Shown one piece after another: positions 41,677-51,960 of a DNA stretch of 64,000 nt. Positions within the stretch are counted from its first letter, which is position 1; every line of letters begins with the position of its first letter. Source of the stretch: an uncultured Desulfobacterales bacterium (GTDB lineage: Bacteria; Desulfobacterota; Desulfobacteria; Desulfobacterales; SpSt-501); assembly GCA_938048455.1 (NCBI GenBank), contig CALIUY010000012.1, forward strand, positions 90,538 through 154,537, read 5' to 3'. Position numbers and translations under genes: made by a program. Under the pieces are notes generated by a model. That model had not been told where the DNA came from. It worked only from the letters and a program-made list of their open reading frames with translations, and made no database searches.

Positions 41677-41886
41677 AAGCCGCTTCCCGCCGCGACAGGC
41701 GGGCCAAACGGCCCGCCCGGAAAAGGGGGGGCGACGAATATCGGGGCGGTCTTTCCCCCGAAGAGCGCGTCGCTCTCCTGGGCCGGGGGTCCGGCGTGCG
41801 CCCGCGCGAAACTGCCGGAAAGAATAAACACTAACGATATTCAACGTTTATAGTCGAACGACGCGCCCTCTCCGCCGGCCTCTTTC

Positions 41887-41915
41887 TTGACTCTCCCCCT
41901 TGGCTTCTCTATGAT
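41887..41915 (+). promoter_or_regulatory. Sigma-70-type promoter for the MglA-type gene
   Basis: TTGACT (41887-41892) and TATGAT (41910-41915) are separated by exactly 17 bases, among the best matches in the window. Predicted start near 41922 gives a leader of about 54 bases. An AT-rich block with ACGATATTCAACGTTTAT (41833-41850) lies upstream. Confidence 0.65.
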
Positions 41916-41975
41916 GAAAACGACAGGGGCTCGTTTTCACGCTGTTTTCCTGCCGGAAGGATCCCCCCGCGGCCC

Positions 41976-42587
41976 ATGGCGACCGTCAATCTCAAAAAAC
42001 GGGAAGTGGAGATCAAGATCGTCTATTACGGCCCCGGCCGCTGCGGCAAGACCACCAACCTGCAGTACATCTTCCAGCACAGCCGCCGACACATGCTCGA
42101 CGAGATGGTCTCGATCAAGACCAAGGGGGACCTGACGCTCTTTTTCGATTTCGTTCCCATGGGGCTGGGAACGATCAAGGGCTGCGAGGTGCGGGTCCAG
42201 CTCTACACCGTGCCCGGACAGACGAAATACGCTTCCACCCGCAAGCTCGTGCTCAAGGGGGCCGACGGCGTGGTCTTCGTTGCCGACTCGATGCGCGTAC
42301 GCCATGAGCAGAACATCGAATCGCTCAAGGACATGGCGCAGAACCTGAAAGACTACGGCATCAACCTCTTCCAGTTCCCGGTCGTGATGCAGTGGAACAA
42401 GCGCGATCTGGCTGAGGCCGGCGTGCCCTTGATGAGCATCGAGGAGATGGATCGTTTCTACAACCGCCAGCTCAAGGCACCCGCCTTTCCCGCCAGCGCC
42501 GCCACCGGTGCCGGCGTAAACGACACCCTCAAGACCGCCCTCGTGCTCACCTTGCGCTCGGTTCGGCGGCAGGCGGGCTGGGAGTAG
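41976..42587 (+). CDS. mglA: MglA-family small Ras-like GTPase
   Basis: A 203-residue small GTPase of the MglA type, which sets cell polarity or motility direction in Myxococcus and Thermus. The P-loop is GPGRCGKTTN (19-28), the switch II region is LYTVPGQTKYASTRKLVLKG, the guanine motif is NKRDL and SAATG is the final loop. The TVPGQ form is typical of MglA rather than other small GTPases. Its GAP partner MglB (roadblock domain) normally sits next to mglA but is absent from both sides here. It is followed after 12 bases by the convergent enoyl-CoA hydratase-like gene. Confidence 0.9.
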   Translation: MATVNLKKREVEIKIVYYGPGRCGKTTNLQYIFQHSRRHMLDEMVSIKTKGDLTLFFDFVPMGLGTIKGCEVRVQLYTVPGQTKYASTRKLVLKGADGVVFVADSMRVRHEQNIESLKDMAQNLKDYGINLFQFPVVMQWNKRDLAEAGVPLMSIEEMDRFYNRQLKAPAFPASAATGAGVNDTLKTALVLTLRSVRRQAGWE

Positions 42588-42599
42588 AGGGCGGCGCGC

Positions 42600-43346
42600 T
42601 CAGAACTTGCGCGCCGCCGCGGCGAGAAGCTCCCGGGCGAGCGGCGAAAACCAGCAGTCGAGGAACTCGCGGTTGAGAGCGGCGCGCCGGGCCTGGAACT
42701 CGGCGATGAGCCGCCGGTTGCGATGCTGGCGCGTGACGGCGAGCGCTTGCCGGGGCAGGCGGGCGAGGCGGCGGACCTCCTCGAGGGTGTGCGCTTCCAG
42801 TTCCCCGGCGGCCGCAAGCCCGTCGAGGATGCCCAGTTCCCGGGCCTCCGCGGGCTCGAGGAAGCGGCTGCGCCATTCGATCTCCCGGACCGCGCGGTCG
42901 GAGACGAGCCGGGCGAGCAGCAGATGCGCGAGGTAGGGCACCGGAACTCCGATCTGCACCTCGTTCAGGGCGAAGAGCCGTCGGCCCTCGGCGCCGAAGC
43001 GCAGGTCACAGGCGAGCGCAAGGATCGCCCCGCCGCCGGTCGCATGGCCTCCCAGGGCGCAGGCGGTGGGAAGAGGAAGCTCGAGCAGGCGGATCACGAG
43101 ATCCTCGAAGCGGTTCCAGAAGGCGCTCATCTCCTCCCGGCCCGAGGAAAGAAGCCGGGGCACATCCAGCCCGATCGAGAAGAATTTTTCGTTTCCGGTG
43201 AGCACCAGGCCCCGGAAGCGCGGCGCGATTCCGGCAAATGCCTCGTGGAGCGCCTCCACCGTTTCCGGGTCAAGGGCATTGGGGATCCCGTTTGCAAGCC
43301 GCAGCAAGGCGAGGTCGTCACAGGTTTCGAGGCGGATCTTCTCCAT
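42600..43346 (-). CDS. Enoyl-CoA hydratase/isomerase family protein
   Basis: A 248-residue crotonase-fold protein. LVLTGNEKFFSIGLDVPRL contributes the first oxyanion loop and ALGGHATGGGAILALACDLRFG the second; EVQIGVPVPYLAHLLL follows. The glutamates of true enoyl-CoA hydratases are not obvious, and the sequence is closer in style to delta-3,2-enoyl-CoA isomerases (inference). ATG 43346 follows AAAGGAA. It overlaps the end of the upstream sirtuin gene by 29 bases, so the two form an operon; reversible lysine acylation of acyl-CoA enzymes makes the pairing suggestive. Confidence 0.8.
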   Translation of the reverse strand: MEKIRLETCDDLALLRLANGIPNALDPETVEALHEAFAGIAPRFRGLVLTGNEKFFSIGLDVPRLLSSGREEMSAFWNRFEDLVIRLLELPLPTACALGGHATGGGAILALACDLRFGAEGRRLFALNEVQIGVPVPYLAHLLLARLVSDRAVREIEWRSRFLEPAEARELGILDGLAAAGELEAHTLEEVRRLARLPRQALAVTRQHRNRRLIAEFQARRAALNREFLDCWFSPLARELLAAAARKF

Positions 43347-44112
43347 GCCGGGTTCCTTTGGACTGCCGGAGTCGGATGCTCCCACGGAGCGCGTCCGTCA
43401 GCCGGGGCAAAATGACGCCCGCCGCGCCCTCGAGGAAGAGCTCGGCGCCGGCGGGCGAACGCTCGAGGTTGACCTCGACCACGAGAGCCCCGTTGCCGCG
43501 GGCGATCCGCGGCAGCGAGGCCGCCGGCTGGACGACGGCCGAGGTGCCGACCACGAGCAGACAGCCGCAGGTCGCCGCCTCCTGGATGGCCCTCTCCAAG
43601 GCCTCGGCCGGGAGCGCCTCGCCGAAGAGCACCGTGTTCGGCTTGAGCACCCCGCCGCAGTCGTCGCAGCGGGGAGGGGTGCCGGGGGGGATGTGCGGGG
43701 CGTGATAGCGGCGGTTGCAGGCGAGGCAGAAGATTTCCCGCAGGCTTCCGTGGAGTTCGGTTACGCTGCGGCTTCCGGCCTTTTGGTGCAGTCCGTCGAT
43801 GTTCTGGGTGATCAGGTGGCGGAGCAGGCCCGCGCGTTCGAGCTCCGCGAGCGCGATATGGCCGGGGTTGGGGATGAAGTCATCCAGGCGGCGGATGAAG
43901 TCGCCGCGGATGCTCCAGTATTTCGAGGGGTCGCGCCGGAAGGCCTCGATCGAGGCGTAGACCGCGGGGTCGAACTTCTCCCAGAGGCCGCCCGGGGAGC
44001 GGAAGGGAGGGATCCCGCTTTCGACCGAAATGCCGGCTCCGGTGAGCGCGACGAGCGGCAAGCGGGCGGCGATCGCCCGCGCGGCTTCCTCGATCAGCGA
44101 TGCCGGGACCAA
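43318..44112 (-). CDS. NAD-dependent protein deacylase (sirtuin, CobB-like)
   Basis: A 264-residue sirtuin. ALTGAGISVESGIPPFR binds NAD, TQNIDGLHQKAG and the catalytic histidine in ELHGSLREIFC follow, and four zinc cysteines are present (CLACNRR and CDDCGG). VVGTSAVVQPAASLP is the C-terminal Rossmann signature. Sirtuins remove acetyl, succinyl or other acyl groups from lysine. The start is TTG at 44112, supported by GGAGGGAAAGG just upstream; no ATG is available at the conserved N-terminus. Its last 29 bases overlap the enoyl-CoA hydratase-like gene. Confidence 0.9.
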   Translation of the reverse strand: MVPASLIEEAARAIAARLPLVALTGAGISVESGIPPFRSPGGLWEKFDPAVYASIEAFRRDPSKYWSIRGDFIRRLDDFIPNPGHIALAELERAGLLRHLITQNIDGLHQKAGSRSVTELHGSLREIFCLACNRRYHAPHIPPGTPPRCDDCGGVLKPNTVLFGEALPAEALERAIQEAATCGCLLVVGTSAVVQPAASLPRIARGNGALVVEVNLERSPAGAELFLEGAAGVILPRLTDALRGSIRLRQSKGTRHGEDPPRNL

Positions 44113-44201
44113 AGCCTTTCCCTCCGTCAGGCGAAGGCTGGAGAGGTCATCTCGGTGGATACCTTACACGGCTTCAGCCGGGCCGGCAACGGGAGGATGG
44201 C

Positions 44202-44654
44202 GTGATCAACGAGATGACCATCGAGGCGGAGGTTTTCATCCGGGCCCCTCTCCGGCGGGTGTGGCAAGTGTTTTCGCGTCTTGAAGAGTGGGGGGAATGG
44301 AACACGGCCTGCGAGGAATGCACCTTCGTGGAGGGGGAGAGCCTTGCGCCCGGGGCCTGTTTCGCCTTCCGCGTGCGGCCGTTTGTCTTCCCGCTGCGGG
44401 TCACCCCGCGGGTCGTTTCCTGCGAGCCGGGACGCGAGGTGGTCTGGGAAGGCTCCCGCCTCGGCATCCGGGCCGTGCACCGCTGGAGCTTCATCCCCAA
44501 AGAGGGAGGGGTGCTGCTCCGAAGCTCGGAGCGCTTCCGCGGAGGGCTTCTTTTCCTCGGACGGATCCTCGGCGTTCCCGGCCGCATGCACCGCCTGACC
44601 GAAAAGATGCTCGCCGGGATCCGGGCGCGCTGCGAAGGCCATCCGGGCGGATAG
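44202..44654 (+). CDS. SRPBCC-family (START/polyketide cyclase-like) protein
   Basis: A 150-residue protein with the SRPBCC fold pattern: EAEVFIRAPLRRVWQVFSRLEEWGEWN at the start, a run of beta-strands in the middle (VWEGSRLGIRAVHRWSFIP) and a C-terminal helix. The fold binds hydrophobic ligands; the ligand is unknown. GTG at 44202 is preferred because GGGAGG lies five bases upstream; ATG 44214 is possible. It diverges from the sirtuin gene and is followed by the promoter of the riboswitch unit. Confidence 0.65.
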   Translation: MINEMTIEAEVFIRAPLRRVWQVFSRLEEWGEWNTACEECTFVEGESLAPGACFAFRVRPFVFPLRVTPRVVSCEPGREVVWEGSRLGIRAVHRWSFIPKEGGVLLRSSERFRGGLLFLGRILGVPGRMHRLTEKMLAGIRARCEGHPGG

Positions 44655-44693
44655 CCCTGCAGAGAGGATCGATAGCTGATCAAACCGGTCGAT

Positions 44694-44723
44694 TTGACAG
44701 GATCTTTGTCTGTTTGCTACCAT
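44694..44723 (+). promoter_or_regulatory. Promoter of the c-di-AMP riboswitch transcript
   Basis: TTGACA (44694-44699), a perfect -35, and TACCAT (44718-44723) with an 18-base spacer. The predicted start near 44730 coincides with the 5' edge of the riboswitch. Confidence 0.55.
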
Positions 44724-44725
44724 AA

Positions 44726-44848
44726 ATCGATCGCCGAATTCCGGTCTTGACCGGAAGCGGAGGAACCACGCATTCGGGGCGTATCGCCCTCCGGGCGAGG
44801 GACAACCTCGTCGGTCCCAGCCCTTCAGCTAACTTCGCAGGCGTCGAT
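44726..44848 (+). ncRNA. ydaO/yuaA-type cyclic-di-AMP riboswitch
   Basis: The segment carries the conserved blocks of the class: TCGCCGAATTCCGG, ACCGGAAGCGGAGGAACCA, GGGGCGTATC, and CAGCTAACTTCGCAGGCG near the 3' end. Terminal pairing ATCGATCGCC (44726-44735) with GGCGTCGAT (44840-44848) closes it. The class binds two c-di-AMP molecules and normally turns expression off. No terminator follows. A possible platform is sequestration of the ribosome site GGAGGTG (about 44902-44908), whose complement CCTCCGGG occurs in a peripheral loop at 44789-44796. The downstream gene starts at 44913. Confidence 0.88.
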
Positions 44849-44912
44849 GGGGAAAAACCTTCGGGAGGTGAACGGAGGTCTTTCCTCGGATTTCATCTCC
44901 CGGAGGTGTAGG

Positions 44913-45500
44913 ATGAGGCAGGCGCCCCCGTTCCTCTTTCCCCGTGATCAGGCCGCCGCAGCGCGGACCCCCCGCGGAACCCTCTTCGGAGCCAAAGCCT
45001 TCTTGCCCTGGGTGCTCGTTTTTCTTTTATGGGGCTCCATCGCCGCGGCGGCCGAAGTGACTCTGGCCTGGGATCCCAATTCCGAGGCGGATCTCGAGGG
45101 CTACGGGGTCTATCTTTCCCGCGGAATCCCGGGACCGCCCTACGAGCTCTACGGTTACGTGGCGCTCAGCGAGCTGGAGAACGCCGCTGCTCCGCGTTTC
45201 ACCGTCACCGATCTGGAGAAGGGCGCCCGCTACTACTTTGCGGTCACCGCCTACGACACCGAGGGCTACGAGAGCTATTTTTCGCGACCCGCCTGCGCCG
45301 ATGTCGGCGATACCATCATGCCTTGCCCTGCGTCCTCGTCCTCCGGGGGCTCAGGCGGCGGAGGCGGTGGTGGAGGCGGCGGTTGTTTTCTCCAGGCCAC
45401 CACCCCGCAGCATGGAGGACCGGGGGAAGGCTTTTTCCTTTTTATCCCCTTGCTTTCCATCCTCGTCGGCCTCTTGCTGAACAGGGGCTCCCGCGCCTGA
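44913..45500 (+). CDS. Exported fibronectin type III-like surface protein with poly-glycine, Cys and C-terminal membrane anchor
   Basis: A 195-residue protein. A late signal sequence (LPWVLVFLLWGSIAAAA, 31-47) follows a 30-residue leader; about 48-128 is one fibronectin type III-like domain (VTLAWDPNSEADLEGYGVYLS, ending with YYFAVTAYDTEGYES). A Ser/Gly linker contains a Gly-rich run (145-157) directly before C158, then a hydrophobic anchor (about 173-189) and a short basic tail NRGSRA. This layout resembles C-terminal sorting signals (GlyGly-CTERM and Cys-containing relatives). It is the only gene in the c-di-AMP riboswitch unit. ATG 44913 follows GGAGGTGTA. A role at the cell surface is inferred. 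Confidence 0.72.
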   Translation: MRQAPPFLFPRDQAAAARTPRGTLFGAKAFLPWVLVFLLWGSIAAAAEVTLAWDPNSEADLEGYGVYLSRGIPGPPYELYGYVALSELENAAAPRFTVTDLEKGARYYFAVTAYDTEGYESYFSRPACADVGDTIMPCPASSSSGGSGGGGGGGGGGCFLQATTPQHGGPGEGFFLFIPLLSILVGLLLNRGSRA

Positions 45501-45567
45501 TGTTGCGGTAGCGGCGGTTCAGCCCGGGCATCATTTCCGAGAAGCGATCGCGAAGGGGATTTTTTTC

Positions 45568-45596
45568 TTGACCCCAAAATGGAAAAAGATTATCCA
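45568..45596 (+). promoter_or_regulatory. Promoter of the Fur/PerR-family gene
   Basis: TTGACC (45568-45573) and TATCCA (45591-45596) with a 17-base spacer, in an AT-rich stretch unlike its surroundings. The predicted start near 45603 leaves a leader of about 80 bases. Confidence 0.55.
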
Positions 45597-45618
45597 GAAA
45601 AATAGATTATCGAAAAAT
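45588..45618 (+). repeat. Two direct AGATTATC repeats over the promoter, candidate PerR/Fur operator
   Basis: AGATTATC occurs at 45588-45595 and again at 45604-45611, each followed by an A-rich GAAAAAT tail, giving a 16-base period. The repeats cover the -10 element and the predicted start, an ideal position for autorepression. They do not match the classical PerR palindrome. Confidence 0.45.
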
Positions 45619-45683
45619 AGTGAATTTCCAGAAACGAGGGGCCCCTGATCCACCATCCTGCCGCGGAAGATCGTCTGGCGCAG

Positions 45684-48487
<2,804 letters not shown>

Positions 48488-48783
48488 CTCCAGGGTGATC
48501 CTCGAGCGGGGGAGGTGGGAAACACCACGCGTTCCCCGCTTCCCCCGCCTGCTGCGACCTCCCCGGGCCTTCTCATCGGGGCGCCTCCGATGAACGGGCG
48601 TTGTTTCGCGCCCCGCAGATCAGACCGCTCTGAGGCCGGATCCCCGATCCGCCCGAGCCGCTTCGACAAGGGTTCCCTCAGCGTCCGGGAAAAATGGGAA
48701 GGGAGAGGGCTTCGCACGGTGGACCGACGCAGGCCGGCGAGGAAATCCGCAAGCGGCGAGCGCAGATCGACCTTCGGAAAGAC

Positions 48784-50745
48784 TCAGCTCGGGGCAAGGG
48801 CGGAGGCGAGCCTGCGGGAGAGCTCCTCGAGATCGAAGGGCTTTTGAATGAACCCTGCCCCGCCGCGGTTCAGGATCTCGCGGGCTTCTCCCTGCAGGCT
48901 GTATCCGGTGGCGAGCAGAACCCTCACGCCGGGGTCGATCCGTTTGAGCGCCTCGAAGACTTCCGCGCCGCTCATCTCCGGCATGATCATGTCCAGCAGA
49001 ACGAGCCGGATGCGCGCACCCTGCTCGCGGAAGATCTCGATCGCCTGCCGGCCGCTTCTCGCACGCAGGACCTCGTAGCCGATCCGCTCCAGCATGCAGG
49101 CCGTGACCTCGAGGACCTCGGGCTCGTCGTCCACGAGGAGAAGCGTGCCGCGACCCGGGGCCCAAGGCCTCTTTTCCCGGTCGCTTGCGGCGGCCGCGGC
49201 TGCGGCCGCCGGCAGGTAGACGTAGAAGGTCGCCCCCTCACCGGGCGCGGAGACCACATCGATGTAGCCGCCGTGGCTTTTCACGATGCCGTAAGCGGAA
49301 GCGAGCCCGAGCCCGGTTCCGCGCCCGATCTTCTTGGTCGTGAAGAAGGGCTCGAAAATCCGTTTGCGCACCTCGGGGGTCATCCCCAAGCCGGTGTCGC
49401 GGACGGTGAGCTCGACATAGACGCCCGGTTTCACGGTATAGGCCCGAAAGGGGATCTCCTCGGCCGCCACCCGCCTCGTTCCCAGCGTAAGGGTTCCCTT
49501 GTCCGCCATGGCGTCGCCCGCGTTCACGAAAAGATTGAGCAGCACCTGCTGAATCTGGGCGCGGTCGGCGATCACCGGCGGCAGCTCGGAAGAAAGCTCA
49601 TAGAGGATCTGGATCTCCCTGCGCATCCGGCCGAACGTCTCGGCGGTCTCCCGCAGCAGCTCGTTCAGATGCACCGCACGGGCCTGGTAGCGGCCCTTGC
49701 GGGCGTAGCCCAGGATTTTGGAGGTCAACTCGGCCCCGCTTTGCACGAGGCGCTCGACGTTGGCGAGCAGGGCATACTGGGGGTGGGAGGGGTCGAGGTC
49801 GAAGAGGGCAAGCGAGATGTTCCCCTGGATGGCCATGAGCAGGTTGTTGAAGTCATGGGCGATTCCGCCCGCCAGGGTGCCGATCGCCTCCATTTTCTGG
49901 GCCTGCTGGAGCTGGAGCGAAAGCCTGCGGCGTTCCGCCTCGACCTGGCGCTCTTCGGTCACCTCGCGGCTGACGATCGCCAGCCGAACGATTTCCCCCG
50001 CCGCGTCGCGCACGGGCTGGACCGCGGTGGCAAAGATTTTCCCCTCCCAGACGTCCTCGAAACGCAAGGGCCGGCCGCTTGCGAGCACCTCGAGCCCTTT
50101 TGCCCGGCGGGCCTCCCCGAGCTCGGGGGGCAGAAAGGAGATCAGCGGCTTTCCGATCACCTCTTCCCGCGGCCGTTGCATCCGCGCCAAGGCGAACCGG
50201 TTCGCTTCGAGCACCCGACCGCCACGGTCGATCAGAAACGCCGCGGCCTCAATGGCATCGAGAAGCGAGCGGATGGTCGCGCTCTCCTGCTCCGCGGCCG
50301 GTTCCTGACGGGCAAGCGGCTGCAGAACGACCCCCACGACAGGGGGTCTTTCCTCTTCGAGATTCAGGACGAACCCCTTCAAGGTGTACAGGGATTCCTC
50401 CCCGTCCGGCCGACGAAGGGCAAGCTGCAGCGCAAAGCGACCCTCGCCCCCGCCGTTACGGATGCGGGCGAGCTCCGCTGCGAGGCGTTCGGCCGCCGCG
50501 GCTGTAAGCGCGGGGTTGTCCGCAAGCCCGACCCCGCGGAGAGCGGCCGTGCGGCAACCCAATTGCGCCTCGCTTTGCCGATTCGCCGCCAGCAGCCGGC
50601 CTTCGAGGTCCAGCAGCCAGACGATCTCGGGAAGGGCAAGGAAAAGACGGGAAAAGAGATCCTCTCCCGCACCGTCGGGTTGCAGGCTCGCGGGATCCCG
50701 GGACGAGGATGGGGAAAAACGCTCCTGCAACGGGGGTACCGTCAT
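48784..50745 (-). CDS. Hybrid sensor histidine kinase (PAS-PAS-HisKA-HATPase-REC)
   Basis: A 653-residue cytoplasmic sensor without membrane segments. Two PAS domains (about 30-145 and 155-275) precede the dimerisation/phosphoacceptor helix with GTLAGGIAHDFNNLL, the HATPase domain (QQVLLNLFVNAGDAM, RDTGLGM, GRGTGLGLASAYGIV), an alanine-rich linker and a C-terminal receiver domain with VDDEP, the phosphoacceptor region LLDMIMPEMSG and KPF. The AHDFNN H-box is typical of NtrB-like hybrid kinases. No response regulator or regulator target gene adjoins. A sigma-54-type promoter lies about 80 bases upstream. Confidence 0.9.
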   Translation of the reverse strand: MTVPPLQERFSPSSSRDPASLQPDGAGEDLFSRLFLALPEIVWLLDLEGRLLAANRQSEAQLGCRTAALRGVGLADNPALTAAAAERLAAELARIRNGGGEGRFALQLALRRPDGEESLYTLKGFVLNLEEERPPVVGVVLQPLARQEPAAEQESATIRSLLDAIEAAAFLIDRGGRVLEANRFALARMQRPREEVIGKPLISFLPPELGEARRAKGLEVLASGRPLRFEDVWEGKIFATAVQPVRDAAGEIVRLAIVSREVTEERQVEAERRRLSLQLQQAQKMEAIGTLAGGIAHDFNNLLMAIQGNISLALFDLDPSHPQYALLANVERLVQSGAELTSKILGYARKGRYQARAVHLNELLRETAETFGRMRREIQILYELSSELPPVIADRAQIQQVLLNLFVNAGDAMADKGTLTLGTRRVAAEEIPFRAYTVKPGVYVELTVRDTGLGMTPEVRKRIFEPFFTTKKIGRGTGLGLASAYGIVKSHGGYIDVVSAPGEGATFYVYLPAAAAAAAASDREKRPWAPGRGTLLLVDDEPEVLEVTACMLERIGYEVLRARSGRQAIEIFREQGARIRLVLLDMIMPEMSGAEVFEALKRIDPGVRVLLATGYSLQGEAREILNRGGAGFIQKPFDLEELSRRLASALAPS

Positions 50746-50824
50746 CCGGCCGCCGCCCTCCGGAAGCGTTCAGGATCGGTCGGCGGCGGCAGGGGTTAGG
50801 AGTGAGAGGTTCGCGGAGATAACA

Positions 50825-50841
50825 TGCAACGGCCGTGCCGG
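50825..50841 (-). promoter_or_regulatory. Sigma-54 (-24/-12) promoter for the hybrid histidine kinase
   Basis: On the minus strand CCGGCACGGCCGTTGCA matches the consensus YTGGCACGRNNNTTGCW with a single mismatch. GG and GC are separated by the obligatory ten bases. The predicted start near 50814 gives a leader of about 70 bases. Dependence on RpoN and an enhancer-binding activator is implied; none is encoded in the window. Confidence 0.6.
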
Positions 50842-51039
50842 GCATAGGCCTCAAACGGGAGGATTCGCAATGGCGCGGAAACGGCGGCGGAATCAAGGTC
50901 CTCTTCCGACCTCGCGGCGTCTTTGCGGCGCAGGGGGTGCCATTCTTTTGACTCTACGGGGCGATCCCTTTCTCCGGCTGCGGCCGGTGGTGGGCCGCGA
51001 CCTGCCTCCGGGGCAAGCGGGGCGAACGCGGTTGGGGAC

Positions 51040-51960
51040 TTACGCCTCGGCCGCAGCGGCCGCCCTCTTCGCGTAGGCCGCCGCCTCAAGGCCGGCGACG
51101 CAACCCTCGCCCACGGCCTTGGCCACCTGCCAGGGTGGCCCGGTGATGTCGCCTGCGGCGTAGATCCCCGGGACACTGGTTTCCATCCGGCGGCTGGTCG
51201 CGATGTGCTTCATCTCCTCGTCCAGCCGAACCCCGAGCAGCGCGGCCAGCTCAAGAACTCCCTTGGCCCCGAGTTCGATGAAAACTCCCTGAACGGGGAT
51301 CCGCGTGCCGTCGTCGAGAAGAATCGCCTCCACGGACTCCCCGCCCAGGATTTCGGTCACGCGCCTTCCGGGGTGCCCGACGACGGCGCTGCGGCGGAGT
51401 TCCTCCGCGAGCGCGGGCGCGGCCTCGAGGGTTTCGTAGACGAGGTGGACGGTGCGGGCGTAGTCGAGCATGGTGAGCGCCCCGTGCACGGCGGCCGCTC
51501 CTCCACCCACGACGGCGACCTCGCTGTCGCGATAGAACGTACAGTCACACTCGACGCAATAGCTCACCCCCCGGCCGAGCAAGCGTTTTTCGCCCTCCAC
51601 CCCCAGGCGCCGGCGGGCCGTCCCGGTGGCGATGACGATCGCCGTGGCCAGCACTTCGCTGCCGCCTTCGAGCTTGAGCCGGAAGCGGCCGTTCTCCGCG
51701 GAGAGCGAAAGCACCTCCTCATCGCGGAAGCGTGCGCCGAAGGAGGCCGCCTGCCGCCGACCGGCGGCGATGATGTCCTCGCCGGTCGTGGGAAAGAGGC
51801 AGCAGTAGTTTTCGAGGTGGTGATGGTAGATGCTGCTTTGGCTCTCGCGGCCGAGCACCAGGACCGAGACCTTGCGGCGCGCGGCATGGATCGCGGCCTG
51901 CAGGCCGGCCGGGCCGGTGCCGAGGATGGCGACATCGTAGCGTTGCGGTTCGCTGTTCAT
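51040..51960 (-). CDS. Thioredoxin reductase-like FAD/NAD(P)-disulfide oxidoreductase
   Basis: A 306-residue flavoprotein. FAD-binding LGTGPAGLQAAIHAARR, the redox pair in YCVECDCTF (CXXC with an additional cysteine two residues later), a second nucleotide site VVGGGAAAVHGALTM and the C-terminal GIYAAGDITGPPWQVAKAVGEG are TrxB features. Canonical TrxB has CATCDG, so the active-site neighbourhood differs and the electron donor or acceptor may not be NADPH/thioredoxin. It overlaps the upstream cysteine-dioxygenase-like gene by four bases (ATGA) and ends the operon 54859 to 51040. The 294-base gap 50746-51039 after it holds only the kinase promoter. Confidence 0.85.
   Translation of the reverse strand: MNSEPQRYDVAILGTGPAGLQAAIHAARRKVSVLVLGRESQSSIYHHHLENYCCLFPTTGEDIIAAGRRQAASFGARFRDEEVLSLSAENGRFRLKLEGGSEVLATAIVIATGTARRRLGVEGEKRLLGRGVSYCVECDCTFYRDSEVAVVGGGAAAVHGALTMLDYARTVHLVYETLEAAPALAEELRRSAVVGHPGRRVTEILGGESVEAILLDDGTRIPVQGVFIELGAKGVLELAALLGVRLDEEMKHIATSRRMETSVPGIYAAGDITGPPWQVAKAVGEGCVAGLEAAAYAKRAAAAAEA

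Noticed and set aside
44726..44848. c-di-GMP (GEMM) riboswitch interpretation
   Set aside because: Conserved blocks and the CAGCTAAC...GGCG 3' end match the ydaO class, and GEMM tetraloop-receptor elements are absent.
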